64,000 bases of DNA from Neobacillus sp. Marseille-Q6967 (lineage in GTDB: Bacteria; Bacillota; Bacilli; Bacillales; Cytobacillaceae): the NCBI RefSeq assembly GCF_946151075.1, contig NZ_CAMGZB010000002.1, positions 62,001-126,000 of the forward strand, in the 5' to 3' direction. Below, in pieces: positions 28,813 through 38,237 of the stretch. The notes below the pieces were generated by a model. The model saw only the letters and a program-made list of their open reading frames with translations. It was not told the origin of the DNA and ran no database searches. The translations under genes were made by a program, and so were the position numbers. Position 1 is the stretch's first letter. Each line of letters starts with the position of its first letter.

Positions 28813-28846
28813 AGCACTCATCTCCTCATGGATGGGTGCTTTAACT
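28811..28846 (+). terminator. Terminator after the ytrP remnant
   Basis: AAAGCAC(T)CATC and GATG(G)GTGCTTT form a stem around CTCCTCATG. The T-tract is short, so this is only moderately sure. Confidence 0.55.
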
Positions 28847-28888
28847 TTCTATAAAAGAAATCATAGAATGTAAAAACAGGAATTTTTA

Positions 28889-28902
28889 TGTAAACGTTTT
28901 CA
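28889..28902 (+). promoter_or_regulatory. cre site upstream of megL
   Basis: TGTAAACGTTTTCA fits the CcpA consensus TGWAANCGNTNWCA at every fixed position. It lies 21 bases before the megL start and about 20 bases downstream of a possible TAGAAT -10 (28864), a roadblock position. Confidence 0.75.
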
Positions 28903-28922
28903 TTTACACTGGGGGTGTCCTT

Positions 28923-30080
28923 ATGAAGAAGAGTCATTTACGATTTGAAACAGAAGTGATTCATACCGGGTATAATAGTGGTGAGCATCAGGATAGTCTA
29001 GTTAGTCCATTATATCAAACGTCAACCTTTACATTTGCCAACGCGGAACAGGGTGCAAAGAGATTTGCAGGACAAGAGGAAGGGTTTATCTATTCCCGGT
29101 TAGGAAACCCAACCGTCAAAATTCTAGAAAATCGGATGGCTGTTTTAGAAAAAGGGGAAGCGGCACTCGCATTTGCATCCGGGATGGCGGCCGTTTCAGC
29201 TGTATTATTTGCTTTAACAAAGACAGGGGATCATATTCTTTGTTCACGGGGGATCTATGGATGTACATTTGGTTTCTTGCAATTATTGAAGAATAAATAT
29301 GAAATTGATCATAGTTTTTCCCTAATGAATTCAATGGAATTATTAGAAAAAGAGATTCGCACGAATACTACCTGTATTTATATCGAAACGCCGATTAATC
29401 CGACAATGAAACTGGTGGATTTAGAATTGGTTGTTAGTATTGCAAACAAGCGAGGGATCCCTGTTGTTGTGGATAATACTTTTTGCAGCCCTTATTTACA
29501 AACTCCAATCAGTCATGGATGTGACATTGTGATTCATAGTGCAACTAAATATATTTGCGGACATGGAGATGTCATTGCAGGAATTGCTGTAGGAAAAAAA
29601 GATTTTATCGAAAAAGTCTCCAAAACCACCTTAAAGGATATTGGCGGTATTATTTCCCCATTTGATGCATGGCTGCTTTTAAGAGGTCTAAAAACGCTTC
29701 CCGTTCGTATGGACCGGCATTGTGAGAATGCTGGTAAAATCGTAGAATTTTTACGGAATTCACCTAAAGTTCTGTCGCTTTATTTTCCTGGTGACAGTGA
29801 TGACCCCGAAGATATGGTGATAATGAAAAAACAAATGAAAAAACCTGGAGGTCTGGTTTCATTTTCCATTAAAGGGACAAAAGAAACGGCGCAAGCTTTT
29901 ATGAATCACCTAAAGTTAATTAAGATTGCTGTTAGTCTTGGGGATGCAGAAACATTAATCCAGCATCCCGCAACTATGACACATGCTGTCATACCAAGGG
30001 AAGACAGGATAAAGATGGGCATTGAAGATACATTGCTGAGGCTTTCAGTTGGGCTCGAGGCTTGGGAAAGACATTATTGA
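28923..30080 (+). CDS. megL: Methionine gamma-lyase (C-terminus frameshifted)
   Basis: PLP enzyme of the Cys/Met metabolism family, 385 residues. The PLP lysine is Lys209 in SATKYICGHGD, and GCTFGFL has the active-site cysteine that marks methionine gamma-lyases rather than cystathionine enzymes. It cleaves Met to methanethiol, ammonia and 2-oxobutyrate. The end reads EAWERHY-stop; removing one A near 30067-30069 gives EAWE-DIIDDIEQALEKI ending at 30111, the normal family ending. The core is intact, so the enzyme may still work. Confidence 0.85.
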   Translation: MKKSHLRFETEVIHTGYNSGEHQDSLVSPLYQTSTFTFANAEQGAKRFAGQEEGFIYSRLGNPTVKILENRMAVLEKGEAALAFASGMAAVSAVLFALTKTGDHILCSRGIYGCTFGFLQLLKNKYEIDHSFSLMNSMELLEKEIRTNTTCIYIETPINPTMKLVDLELVVSIANKRGIPVVVDNTFCSPYLQTPISHGCDIVIHSATKYICGHGDVIAGIAVGKKDFIEKVSKTTLKDIGGIISPFDAWLLLRGLKTLPVRMDRHCENAGKIVEFLRNSPKVLSLYFPGDSDDPEDMVIMKKQMKKPGGLVSFSIKGTKETAQAFMNHLKLIKIAVSLGDAETLIQHPATMTHAVIPREDRIKMGIEDTLLRLSVGLEAWERHY

Positions 30081-30118
30081 CGACATCGAACAGGCATTAG
30101 AAAAAATATAAAAAAGAA

Positions 30119-30142
30119 AACTCGCCCGCGGCGAGTTTTTCT
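30119..30142. terminator. Shared megL/ytsP terminator
   Basis: AACTCGCC, loop CGC, GGCGAGTT, T-run. Confidence 0.85.
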
Positions 30143-30624
30143 TATAAGTATTCAATAAGAATGGATACTAAATCTTCTAAATGCTCCTGATCAAGTTCAT
30201 CAAACCGATTTTTTTCTGGAGAGTCAATGTCAAGTACGCCAAGCAATTCTCCATTCTTGATTAGGGGAACTACAATTTCTGATTGTGATGCTGCATCACA
30301 GGCGATGTGACCAGGGAACTGATGGACATCTTCAACACGGACGGTTGCACGATTTTGTGCAGAAGTACCACAAACCCCCTTACCAAGCGGGATACGGACA
30401 CATGCAGGAAGTCCTTGAAAAGGTCCGAGTACCAGCTCATCGTTTGTATCCATCAAATAAAAGCCAACCCAATTAACACGGTCAAGAAACAGGTTTAATA
30501 ATGCTGAAGCATTACTTAAGTTCGCAATTTTATTTTGCTCACCTTCTAAAAGAGCCCGCAATTGTTTTTTTACTAAATGATAATTTTCTACGCGGCTTCC
30601 TGTATACATTTCGACGTTAAACAT
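30142..30624 (-). CDS. ytsP: YtsP, GAF-type free methionine-R-sulfoxide reductase
   Basis: 160 residues, one GAF domain. The fRMsr cysteines are present in the order ACVRIPLGKGVCGTSA and HIACDAASQSEIV. It reduces free Met-R-sulfoxide in the cytosol. ATG 30624 follows AAAGGTG. It converges on megL, so methionine repair and breakdown genes are neighbours. Confidence 0.9.
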   Translation of the reverse strand: MFNVEMYTGSRVENYHLVKKQLRALLEGEQNKIANLSNASALLNLFLDRVNWVGFYLMDTNDELVLGPFQGLPACVRIPLGKGVCGTSAQNRATVRVEDVHQFPGHIACDAASQSEIVVPLIKNGELLGVLDIDSPEKNRFDELDQEHLEDLVSILIEYL

Positions 30625-30691
30625 GCATTTTCACCTTTCTTCTTCATTTTTCATTACTAAGTTTATCTGAATTACTAGAAATATAGCATAC

Positions 30692-30735
30692 TTTGTCGAT
30701 AATTTCCTAAAGGAATCACTTAAGTTGCAAAGAAT
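30692..30735 (+). promoter_or_regulatory. refZ promoter, sigma-H type with 0A-like box
   Basis: AAAGGAATC (30709-30717), 11 bp, AAAGAAT (30729-30735) matches the sigma-H consensus RNAGGAWWW-N11-RNNGAAT with one mismatch. TTTGTCGAT (30692-30700) just upstream resembles a Spo0A box. B. subtilis refZ is switched on early in sporulation. Confidence 0.6.
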
Positions 30736-30782
30736 CATTAAGTAAGGGCAAAACTGGACGGAAGTCTATAGGGGGGATACGG

Positions 30783-31412
30783 ATGAAAAAGGATTCCAAA
30801 GAAGTAATCGTCAAAGCAGCCATTAGACTCTTTAATGCAAATGGATACTCGGGCACGTCCATACGTGATATTGCTTCAGCCGCGAAGGTAAACTCAGCAA
30901 CGATTGCTTATCATTTTGAAAATAAACTTGGATTATTAGAATATTGCTTTATGTACTTTTTTGAGCGATATATTCACATTATTGAAGAACAATTCTCCCA
31001 TATTGACCACGGCGCGAAAGATTGTTTAAAAAAGATTTCTTCTGAATTGCTTCATTATCAATGTGAAAATATTGAGCTGACCAGCTTTGTGTACCGGGAA
31101 ATGTCGATGGATTCTCAAGTATGCCGCGAAATCATGTCCACCTACTCACTAAAAGAGAAGTACTACTTTCAAAAAATATTTGAAAAAGGTTTTCAAAGAA
31201 AGGAGTTTCTGCCGCATTCCATTCCTTATTTGTTTATCCAATACAAAGGCTTACTAATGATGCCTTTTATTAATGCACATTATTTACGCGAAGTCCTATA
31301 TATTTTTCCAAATGAACGGTTTTTTGAACAAAAATATTTAAAAGAAATCTATAATTGGATCGAAAACACACTTGCAGCCAAAGTAATTGAAAAAAAAGAA
31401 GCAATTCTGTAA
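30783..31412 (+). CDS. refZ: RefZ (YttP), TetR-type regulator of FtsZ positioning
   Basis: 209 residues: N-terminal TetR HTH (about 8-55, GYSGTSIRDIASAAKVNSATI) and an all-helical C-terminal domain. RefZ binds sites around the origin and helps place the polar Z-ring during sporulation. Ribosome binding site GGGGGGATACGG. Same place as B. subtilis yttP, next to ytsP and ezrA. Confidence 0.88.
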   Translation: MKKDSKEVIVKAAIRLFNANGYSGTSIRDIASAAKVNSATIAYHFENKLGLLEYCFMYFFERYIHIIEEQFSHIDHGAKDCLKKISSELLHYQCENIELTSFVYREMSMDSQVCREIMSTYSLKEKYYFQKIFEKGFQRKEFLPHSIPYLFIQYKGLLMMPFINAHYLREVLYIFPNERFFEQKYLKEIYNWIENTLAAKVIEKKEAIL

Positions 31413-31433
31413 ACCAGGTTGAAAATTAAAGAG

Positions 31434-31475
31434 CATCGGCCAGGATTCTAGAGTTTTCCTGTCTGGTGTTTTTTT
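31434..31475 (+). terminator. refZ terminator
   Basis: CATCGGCCAGGA and TCCTGTCTGGTG pair (one mismatch, two G-U), then seven T. The rest of the gap to 31692 is AT-rich with no clear gene. Confidence 0.7.
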
Positions 31476-31692
31476 ATTTTTAATAAACTGTAAAATATTA
31501 CCTGGTTATCTTTCGTTATTTGTCTTAAAATATTAAAATTTGATTTCTTTTACAAAAAAATTGAAAATAATAGTCAAAAAATGTCGCATACATGGTATCA
31601 TAAACCTATTGAATTGAACAATTAAGATTCTTACTATAGATTTGTATCTAACACTTTTAGTTGAAAAGATGTTAGTAACAGGGGGCTTTAAC

Positions 31693-33381
31693 GTGGAATA
31701 TGTTATTGGATTATTCATCCTTATACTGGGAGTGTTTGTATTTGGATATTTGATAAAAAAGAAGTATTTTAAAGAAATGGATCGTTTGGAAGCTTGGAAG
31801 ATAGATCTCTTTAACCGCCCGATACTCGACGAAATGTCAAAAGTGAAGCAGTTAAATATGACCGGTCAGACAGAAGAGTTATTCGAAGGCTGGCGTAATC
31901 AATGGGATGATATCGTAACGGTTAAGCTTCCGGAGTTTGAAGAATTATTATTTGATGCGGAAGAATACATAGATCGTTATCGATTTAATAAAGCAAAAAA
32001 TACCCAGCAGGAAATTAGCAGGAAATTAAAAGAAACAGAAGCACAAATAAATAAAATTATTGAAGAATTACATGAACTTGTAGGCAGTGAAGAAAAAAAT
32101 AGAGTTGAAATTGAGCATTTAAAAGAATTGTATCGGGAAACGAAAAAAACACTGCTGGCACATCGTCATAACTTTGGTAAATCCGAAAAGAAATTAGAAG
32201 CCCAGTTGGAAGAAGTAACTAAAAAATTCCATGATTTTGATGAAAAAACCGAGCAGGGTAATTATTTAGAGGCACGTGAACTTGTACTTCTGCTGCAAAA
32301 TGAACTAGAGACAATTAAAGCCAATATGGATTTAATTCCACAGCTTTTCATTGAATGTCAGTCCCTCCTTCCCGGGCAGATAAATGAACTGCAAGAGGGA
32401 TATCGCGAAATGACAGACAAAGGCTATTATTTAGAGCATATTCAGTTAGAAACAGAACTTGAGAGCTTAAGAGAAAACCTGACAGTGAATTTGAAATTAA
32501 TTGAGGAAACTGAAATAGAGAAAGCCGTCGAAGGGATGAATGATATAAGAGAGCGAATCGACATCTTTTTTGACCAGCTTGAAAAGGAAGTCAATGCTAA
32601 GCATTACATTATCCAAAATGAAAAAGATGCGAGCGCTTTGCTTTCTGTAATTCAGGACGAATATGAAATGATTTTAGATGAAGTGATGCACGTACAGGAA
32701 AGTTATCATTTAACGGAAAATGATTTTGAAGTTCAACGACATTTAGAAAAAGAGCTTTCCTCTGTAATCAAACGTTACAATGTCTTAATGGAAAAAATCT
32801 CGAATAATGAAACAGCACAAACGGCTTTGAGTGTAGAATTAAAAGAGCTAAAGGAACAGCTTGAAATTATTCAGGAGGAACAAGAAAGCTTCAATGTTAA
32901 GCTTCAGGCATTAAGAAAAGACGAATTTGAGGCAAGGGAAAAAGTGAAAGAATTAACAAAAAAGGTTGGCGAAACAATCCGATTGGTTTCGAAAAGCAAT
33001 ATCCCTGGTGTTCCGGATGATTATAAATATTTATTCGAAGATGCAAATGAGAGCATTCAAAACGTTAAACATCAACTTGTTGAAAAACCGCTTAATATTT
33101 CTGCACTCAATCAGTATTTAGAAGTTGCTGTGTTAACAGTTGAAAAACTTTCCACTACAACGGTTGAGTTAATTGAAAATGTCATGCTGGCGGAAAAGGC
33201 GATTCAATATGGAAATCGTTACAGAAGTAAATATCCTTCGATTGCTAAGGGATTAGCCGATGCGGAAGCCGCATTCCGGCATTATGAATACCAAGAAGCG
33301 TTAGAACAGGCAGCAACTTCTTTAGAAGCGGTTGACCCAGAAGCATTACGCAGAATAAAAGCAAGTATTTCAGCAGAATAA
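31693..33381 (+). CDS. ezrA: Septation ring formation regulator EzrA
   Basis: 562 residues from GTG 31693 (MEYVIGLFILIL), which follows AGGGGGC and gives the B. subtilis length; an upstream ATG at 31642 lacks a ribosome binding site. One N-terminal transmembrane helix (about 3-22), then spectrin-like coiled-coil repeats in the cytoplasm. It restrains FtsZ assembly and links it to PBP1. C-terminal QNR-type patch is present as IQYGNRYRSKYPS. Confidence 0.95.
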   Translation: MEYVIGLFILILGVFVFGYLIKKKYFKEMDRLEAWKIDLFNRPILDEMSKVKQLNMTGQTEELFEGWRNQWDDIVTVKLPEFEELLFDAEEYIDRYRFNKAKNTQQEISRKLKETEAQINKIIEELHELVGSEEKNRVEIEHLKELYRETKKTLLAHRHNFGKSEKKLEAQLEEVTKKFHDFDEKTEQGNYLEARELVLLLQNELETIKANMDLIPQLFIECQSLLPGQINELQEGYREMTDKGYYLEHIQLETELESLRENLTVNLKLIEETEIEKAVEGMNDIRERIDIFFDQLEKEVNAKHYIIQNEKDASALLSVIQDEYEMILDEVMHVQESYHLTENDFEVQRHLEKELSSVIKRYNVLMEKISNNETAQTALSVELKELKEQLEIIQEEQESFNVKLQALRKDEFEAREKVKELTKKVGETIRLVSKSNIPGVPDDYKYLFEDANESIQNVKHQLVEKPLNISALNQYLEVAVLTVEKLSTTTVELIENVMLAEKAIQYGNRYRSKYPSIAKGLADAEAAFRHYEYQEALEQAATSLEAVDPEALRRIKASISAE

Positions 33382-33389
33382 ATCATAAC

Positions 33390-33421
33390 CGATTCAGGAA
33401 AATTCCTGAATCGTTTTTTTT
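33390..33421 (+). terminator. ezrA terminator
   Basis: CGATTCAGGAA, AA, TTCCTGAATCG (11-bp stem), then eight T. Confidence 0.9.
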
Positions 33422-33448
33422 ATCTCGCACATTGTTTTTTAGCTATAT

Positions 33449-33580
33449 GTTGATTGGAGCGGAAGGCGCGAGACTCCTGCGGGAGGACGGGGCAGGGGAG
33501 ACCCCGCAGGAGCTTTAGCGACGAGGAGGCTCCCCGGACCGCCCGCGGAAAGCGAAGTGCCTGGAGCGGAAATCAACAGG
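33449..33580 (+). repeat. Dispersed repeat, family A, copy 2
   Basis: TGTTGATTGGAGCGG ... GAGCGGAAATCAACAGG with inverted TGTTGATT/AATCAACA ends; GC-rich, against an AT-rich setting. Between ezrA and nifZ. Confidence 0.92.
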
Positions 33581-33675
33581 CCAATTTAATAGAGCCTTAA
33601 AATTAATTCACATTTTTTTAAAATTGGGGAAATTTATGATAAGATACAAGTTGGTTTTAGAAGGGAAGGTAGACA

Positions 33676-34818
33676 ATGATTTATTTTGATAATAGTGCAA
33701 CAACAAAACCATTTAAAGAAGTGTTAGATTCCTATGTTAAGGTTTCAAGTGAATATTTTGGGAATCCTTCTTCTTTGCATAGTATGGGTATTCAAGCTGA
33801 AAAATTACTTTCACAGGCTCGTCTACAAGTCGCAAACCTTCTAGAAGTAAAACCGTCTGAAATTTATTTTACCTCTGGGGGAACTGAAAGTAATAATTTG
33901 GCCATTAAAGGAACGGCTTTATTTCATAAAAACAGAGGCCGTCACATCATTGTTTCAAGTGTTGAACATCCCTCTGTCCGAGGGGCGATGAAACAACTGA
34001 ACCGTGAAGGATTCGAGATAACTTACCTACCTGTAGATTCAAGCGGCAGAGTTCATGTTGAAGATGTGAAGCGTGCCATCCGAAACGACACAATCCTTGT
34101 ATCTGTCATGCAGGTCAATAATGAGGTTGGAACCATTCAGCCAATAAAAGAAATTGGCGAGGTAGTAAAGGAACATACTTCAGCAATTTTTCATGTTGAT
34201 GCCGTACAGGCCCTAGCTAAAGTTCCATTACAATTATATAATCATCATGTTGATCTTTGTTCGTTTTCAGGTCATAAATTTCATGGTTTAAAAGGTACTG
34301 GGGGACTTTTTATAAGAAACGGAGTAAAACTAGATCCGATTTTTTCCGGCGGTAACCAAGAATGGAAAATGAGAAGCGGCACGGAAAATGTAGCGGGGGC
34401 TGTAGCGATGGCTAAGGCGTTACGAATGACGATGGAAAAGACTAACACAGGTGTTGAACAAATGAATAAATTGATGTCTCTGCTTAGAACCGGACTTAGC
34501 AGAATTGAGGATGTAACCTTTAATACTCCATTAGAGAACGTAGCACCTCATATTTTAAACTTCTCAATACCTGGCATAAAAGCAGAAGTTATGATTCATG
34601 CTCTTGAACAGAAAAACATCTTTTTATCCACTACTAGTGCATGTTCTTCAAAACAAAAATCACCAAGTAAGACACTTCTAGCTATGGGTGTTCCTGAGAG
34701 AGTCGCAGACAGCGCTTTTAGAATCAGCCTTTCTTATGAAAATTCTGTAGAAGAAGCAGGAACTGTTATCACTGCAATAGAAGAAGCTGTCAAACAACTT
34801 AGAAAGGTTATGAAATAA
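33676..34818 (+). CDS. nifZ: Cysteine desulfurase (NifZ-type)
   Basis: 380-residue class V PLP enzyme that takes sulfur from cysteine. PLP lysine in SGHKFHG (about Lys201) and catalytic cysteine in TTSACSS (about 323). In B. subtilis NifZ feeds sulfur to ThiI for 4-thiouridine in tRNA; here thiI follows with a 1-base gap, so they form an operon. GGGAAGG precedes ATG 33676. Confidence 0.93.
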   Translation: MIYFDNSATTKPFKEVLDSYVKVSSEYFGNPSSLHSMGIQAEKLLSQARLQVANLLEVKPSEIYFTSGGTESNNLAIKGTALFHKNRGRHIIVSSVEHPSVRGAMKQLNREGFEITYLPVDSSGRVHVEDVKRAIRNDTILVSVMQVNNEVGTIQPIKEIGEVVKEHTSAIFHVDAVQALAKVPLQLYNHHVDLCSFSGHKFHGLKGTGGLFIRNGVKLDPIFSGGNQEWKMRSGTENVAGAVAMAKALRMTMEKTNTGVEQMNKLMSLLRTGLSRIEDVTFNTPLENVAPHILNFSIPGIKAEVMIHALEQKNIFLSTTSACSSKQKSPSKTLLAMGVPERVADSAFRISLSYENSVEEAGTVITAIEEAVKQLRKVMK

Positions 34819-34819
34819 T

Positions 34820-36025
34820 ATGGAATATGATCGTATATTAATTCGTTATGGAGAAATCTCGACAAAAGGCAGAAACAGGAATAAATTTGTAGATAAATTA
34901 AGAAGAAGCGTCCGGTTTGCATTAGCTCCTTTTCCAAAAATTAAAATTCTAGCAGAACGGGATCGGATGTATGTTTTGTTAAATGGCGAAAATCATCAGG
35001 AAGTCCTTGAGGAATTAAAGGGGATATTTGGAATTCAATCCCTTAGTCCTGCCGTTAAAGTAGAGAAAAACATTGAAGAAATGAAAGAAGCGGCATTAAT
35101 GTTGGTTCAAGGTCGATATGATGAAGGGAATACCTTTAAAATAACGGCTAAAAGATCAGACAAGACATTTGAGCTGGATACAGATGGTATTAACCATACT
35201 TTTGGAGCTCATATCTTACAAAATATTCCGGGCATCAAGGTGGATGTTAAAAACCCTGATATTAATTTGAAAATCGAAGTCAGGCCTGAGGCAGTTTATT
35301 TATCATGTGAGACCATTCTTGGTGCTGGGGGACTCCCGGTAGGCTCTAGTGGTAAAGCTATGCTGATGCTTTCAGGTGGTATTGATAGTCCTGTAGCAGG
35401 CTACTTAACCATGAAACGCGGAGTAGAACTAGAGGCAGTTCACTTTTTTAGCCCGCCATTTACGAGTGAAAGGTCAAAGGAAAAGGTAATCGATTTGGCA
35501 AAAAGACTATCTGAAGTGTTTGGAAGTATGAAATTGCATATTGTCCCTTTCACGGCTGTTCAGCAAGCAATTCGTGAACAGGTTCCTGAAAACTATTCCA
35601 TGACTACGACAAGAAGATTTATGTTAAGGATTACGGATGAAATCCGTAAAAAACGTGAAGGGCTTGCGATTGTTACAGGTGAAAACCTTGGTCAGGTGGC
35701 CAGTCAAACATTAGAAAGTATGTATGCCATCAATGAGGTGACCAACACTCCAATTTTGAGGCCGCTTCTGACAATGGATAAAAATGATATTATTAAGATT
35801 GCAGTAGAACTTGATACGTATGATATTTCAATCAGACCATTCGAGGATTGCTGTACGATCTTTGTACCAGCATCACCAAAAACAAAACCAAAGAGAGAAA
35901 AAGTACAGCATTATGAGAGCTTCTTTGATTTTGAACCATTAATTCAAGAAGCGGTTGATAACACTGAGATGCTTACGATTAAACCTGACAGAAAACAGCC
36001 TGCTGAATTTCAGGATTTATTTTAA
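34820..36025 (+). CDS. thiI: tRNA 4-thiouridine synthetase ThiI
   Basis: 401 residues: N-terminal ferredoxin-like and THUMP domains (about 1-165), then the PP-loop ATPase with MLSGGIDSPVAG near residue 184 and CCTIFVP near the end. No C-terminal rhodanese domain, as in other Bacillus ThiI. Adenylates U8 of tRNA and inserts sulfur from the partner desulfurase. Confidence 0.95.
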   Translation: MEYDRILIRYGEISTKGRNRNKFVDKLRRSVRFALAPFPKIKILAERDRMYVLLNGENHQEVLEELKGIFGIQSLSPAVKVEKNIEEMKEAALMLVQGRYDEGNTFKITAKRSDKTFELDTDGINHTFGAHILQNIPGIKVDVKNPDINLKIEVRPEAVYLSCETILGAGGLPVGSSGKAMLMLSGGIDSPVAGYLTMKRGVELEAVHFFSPPFTSERSKEKVIDLAKRLSEVFGSMKLHIVPFTAVQQAIREQVPENYSMTTTRRFMLRITDEIRKKREGLAIVTGENLGQVASQTLESMYAINEVTNTPILRPLLTMDKNDIIKIAVELDTYDISIRPFEDCCTIFVPASPKTKPKREKVQHYESFFDFEPLIQEAVDNTEMLTIKPDRKQPAEFQDLF

Positions 36026-36073
36026 CGAGAGAAAATCTTGAATTTTTTGTGAACAATTACCAATTTTAATTTT

Positions 36074-36103
36074 GTATGAACCTCCAGTGGATTACACATT
36101 CTA
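36074..36103 (+). promoter_or_regulatory. Sigma-G promoter of sspA
   Basis: GTATG, 18-bp spacer, CATTCTA agrees fully with the sigma-G consensus GHATR-N18-CATNHTA. It ends 22 bases before the sspA start, so the gene should be transcribed in the forespore. Confidence 0.8.
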
Positions 36104-36125
36104 TATTCACAAGGAGGTGATACAC

Positions 36126-36329
36126 ATGGCAAACAACAACAACTCAAATCAATTACTTGTTAACGGTGCTCAACAAGCTCTTGATCAAATGAAATTTGAA
36201 ATTGCTCAAGAATTTGGTGTAAACCTTGGTGCTGACACAACTTCACGTGCTAACGGTTCTGTTGGTGGTGAAATCACTAAGCGTTTAGTTTCTATGGCTG
36301 AATCACAATTAGGCGGATTTTCACGATAA
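36126..36329 (+). CDS. sspA: Small acid-soluble spore protein, alpha/beta type
   Basis: 67 residues ([20 protein letters not shown]...). Coats spore DNA and protects it from UV. The two family signatures are present: the GPR protease site in [13 protein letters not shown] and GEITKRLV near the end. AAGGAGGTGATACAC is an ideal ribosome binding site. Which alpha/beta paralogue it is cannot be told with certainty; position matches B. subtilis sspA. Confidence 0.95.
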   Translation: MANNNNSNQLLVNGAQQALDQMKFEIAQEFGVNLGADTTSRANGSVGGEITKRLVSMAESQLGGFSR

Positions 36330-36349
36330 CAAATGAATAATATGGCTAC

Positions 36350-36384
36350 AGAGAGCGGGATTTCATTCCCGCTCTCTTTTTTTA
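36350..36384 (+). terminator. sspA terminator
   Basis: AGAGAGCGGGA, loop, TCCCGCTCTCT, then T-run. Confidence 0.9.
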
Positions 36385-36527
36385 CATTTTCGGAAAAGTG
36401 GGTGTATAATTAGTATCAGGTACTAGGAGTTAATAAAGAATTTATTAAATAATAATTTAAAATTTTCCGTTAATTTAGTATAATAAATTTGATGGATAAG
36501 CTCTATTTTTGGAGAGGGGAAACGCGA

Positions 36528-38111
36528 ATGAACAGAGAAGAGTTAATTGCACCAGAAAAGTATAATCTTGTTTCTGAAGTAGAAAAATTTGCACTTGATC
36601 CAGTAAGATTGGCTCTTAAATGGGAAGATGAATCAGGGGAAACGAATCAGGTTACATATAAAGAATTGCTGCAAAAAGTAAATAAAGCAGGTAACGTATT
36701 TACCCAAAATGGTCTGAAACAAGGTGATGTTGTTCTAGTTATTATCCCACGCCTTATTGAAGCCTATATTGTCTATTTGGCAGCATTAAAAGCTGGATTG
36801 GTTGTTATCCCTAGTTCCGAAATGCTCCGTGAAAAAGATCTTCAATACCGAATTACACATGGAGATGTAAAAGCAGTCGTAAGTTATTATCCGTTTGTAG
36901 AACAATTTAAGAATATTAACCAGACTGAAGAATTAATAAAATTTTCTTTAGGAGCAAGGGTCGAAGGCTGGATTCAATTAGAAGAGGAAATGAAAACAGC
37001 TTCTGAAGAATTTGCCCTAGCGGATACTTTACGAGATGATATGGCCTTTTTATCCTACACTTCGGGAACAACTGGAAATCCAAAGGGCGTTGTTCATACA
37101 CATGGATGGGCTTATGCGCATTTAAAAACAGCCGCTGCGAAGTGGCTCTGTATCGAAGAAGGTGACACAGTCTGGGCCACTGCAGCCCCTGGCTGGCAAA
37201 AGTGGATTTGGAGTCCGTTTTTATCTGTACTTGGGTCAGGAGGAACTGGGCTGGTTTATAACGGCAAATTTGAACCTAAGAAATACCTAAGTCTTCTTCA
37301 GAAATATTCTGTAAATGTTTTATGCTGCACTCCAACAGAGTACAGATTAATGGCAAAGGTAGAAAATCTCGATGAATATCATTTACCAGACCTTCATAGT
37401 GCTGTATCGGCTGGAGAACCATTAAATAGAGAAGTAATTGATACATTTAGAAAGTACTTTAATATCAATGTTCGCGATGGTTATGGTCAAACTGAAAATA
37501 CCTTGCTTGTCGGTGTAACAAAAGAAATGGAGTTAAAGTCTGGATCAATGGGTAAGCCTACACCGGGGAACAGAGTTGAAATTATCAATGAAGAAGGTGA
37601 AGTTTGTCCTGTAGGCGAGGTTGGTGATATCGCCGTTCATGTTTCTACTCCTGCATTATTCAAGAACTATTACAAGGACCCGGAAAGAACAGCCATGCAG
37701 TTCCGAGGTGATTATTATATCACCGGTGACAAGGCGAAGATGGATGAAGAAGGATACTTCTGGTTTGAAGGCCGCGGAGACGATATCATCATCAGCTCTG
37801 GGTACACAATCGGGCCTTTCGAAGTAGAAGATGCCCTTGTGAAACATCCTTCCGTAAAGGAATGTGCCGTTGTTGCAAGCCCGGATGAAATTCGCGGTTT
37901 TATTGTAAAAGCATTTGTGGTACTTAGAGAAGGTGTGGATGCAACTGATCCTGAATTAACAAAGAAACTTCAAGAACATGTTAAAACGTTGACAGCGCCA
38001 TATAAATACCCGCGACAAATTGAATATTTGCCGGAACTCCCTAAGACGACCTCTGGAAAAATTAGACGGGTTGAGCTCAGGCAAAAAGAACTAGAATCAG
38101 TAAAAAAATAA
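36528..38111 (+). CDS. ytcI: YtcI-like AMP-forming acyl-CoA synthetase
   Basis: 527 residues from ATG 36528 behind GGAGAGGGGA. ANL motifs: LSYTSGTTGNPKGVVH, DGYGQTE, YYITGDKA, and PKTTSGKIRRV with catalytic Lys511. It activates an acyl acid to its CoA ester; substrate not determined. It carries an SGK motif like AcsA, so AcuA-type acetylation control is possible. Confidence 0.88.
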   Translation: MNREELIAPEKYNLVSEVEKFALDPVRLALKWEDESGETNQVTYKELLQKVNKAGNVFTQNGLKQGDVVLVIIPRLIEAYIVYLAALKAGLVVIPSSEMLREKDLQYRITHGDVKAVVSYYPFVEQFKNINQTEELIKFSLGARVEGWIQLEEEMKTASEEFALADTLRDDMAFLSYTSGTTGNPKGVVHTHGWAYAHLKTAAAKWLCIEEGDTVWATAAPGWQKWIWSPFLSVLGSGGTGLVYNGKFEPKKYLSLLQKYSVNVLCCTPTEYRLMAKVENLDEYHLPDLHSAVSAGEPLNREVIDTFRKYFNINVRDGYGQTENTLLVGVTKEMELKSGSMGKPTPGNRVEIINEEGEVCPVGEVGDIAVHVSTPALFKNYYKDPERTAMQFRGDYYITGDKAKMDEEGYFWFEGRGDDIIISSGYTIGPFEVEDALVKHPSVKECAVVASPDEIRGFIVKAFVVLREGVDATDPELTKKLQEHVKTLTAPYKYPRQIEYLPELPKTTSGKIRRVELRQKELESVKK

Positions 38112-38119
38112 TACACACA

Positions 38120-38150
38120 AAACAGGCAGAATTCCGCCTGTTTTTTTTTG
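38120..38150 (+). terminator. ytcI terminator
   Basis: AACAGGC ... GCCTGTT followed by nine T. Confidence 0.85.
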
Positions 38151-38237
38151 GTAATAAGCAAAAAGCTGCCATTTTTTTTAAGTTTCGTTGTATAATGAAA
38201 TGTATTTCGATACTAGAAAGAATCGGGGCAAAAAAAT

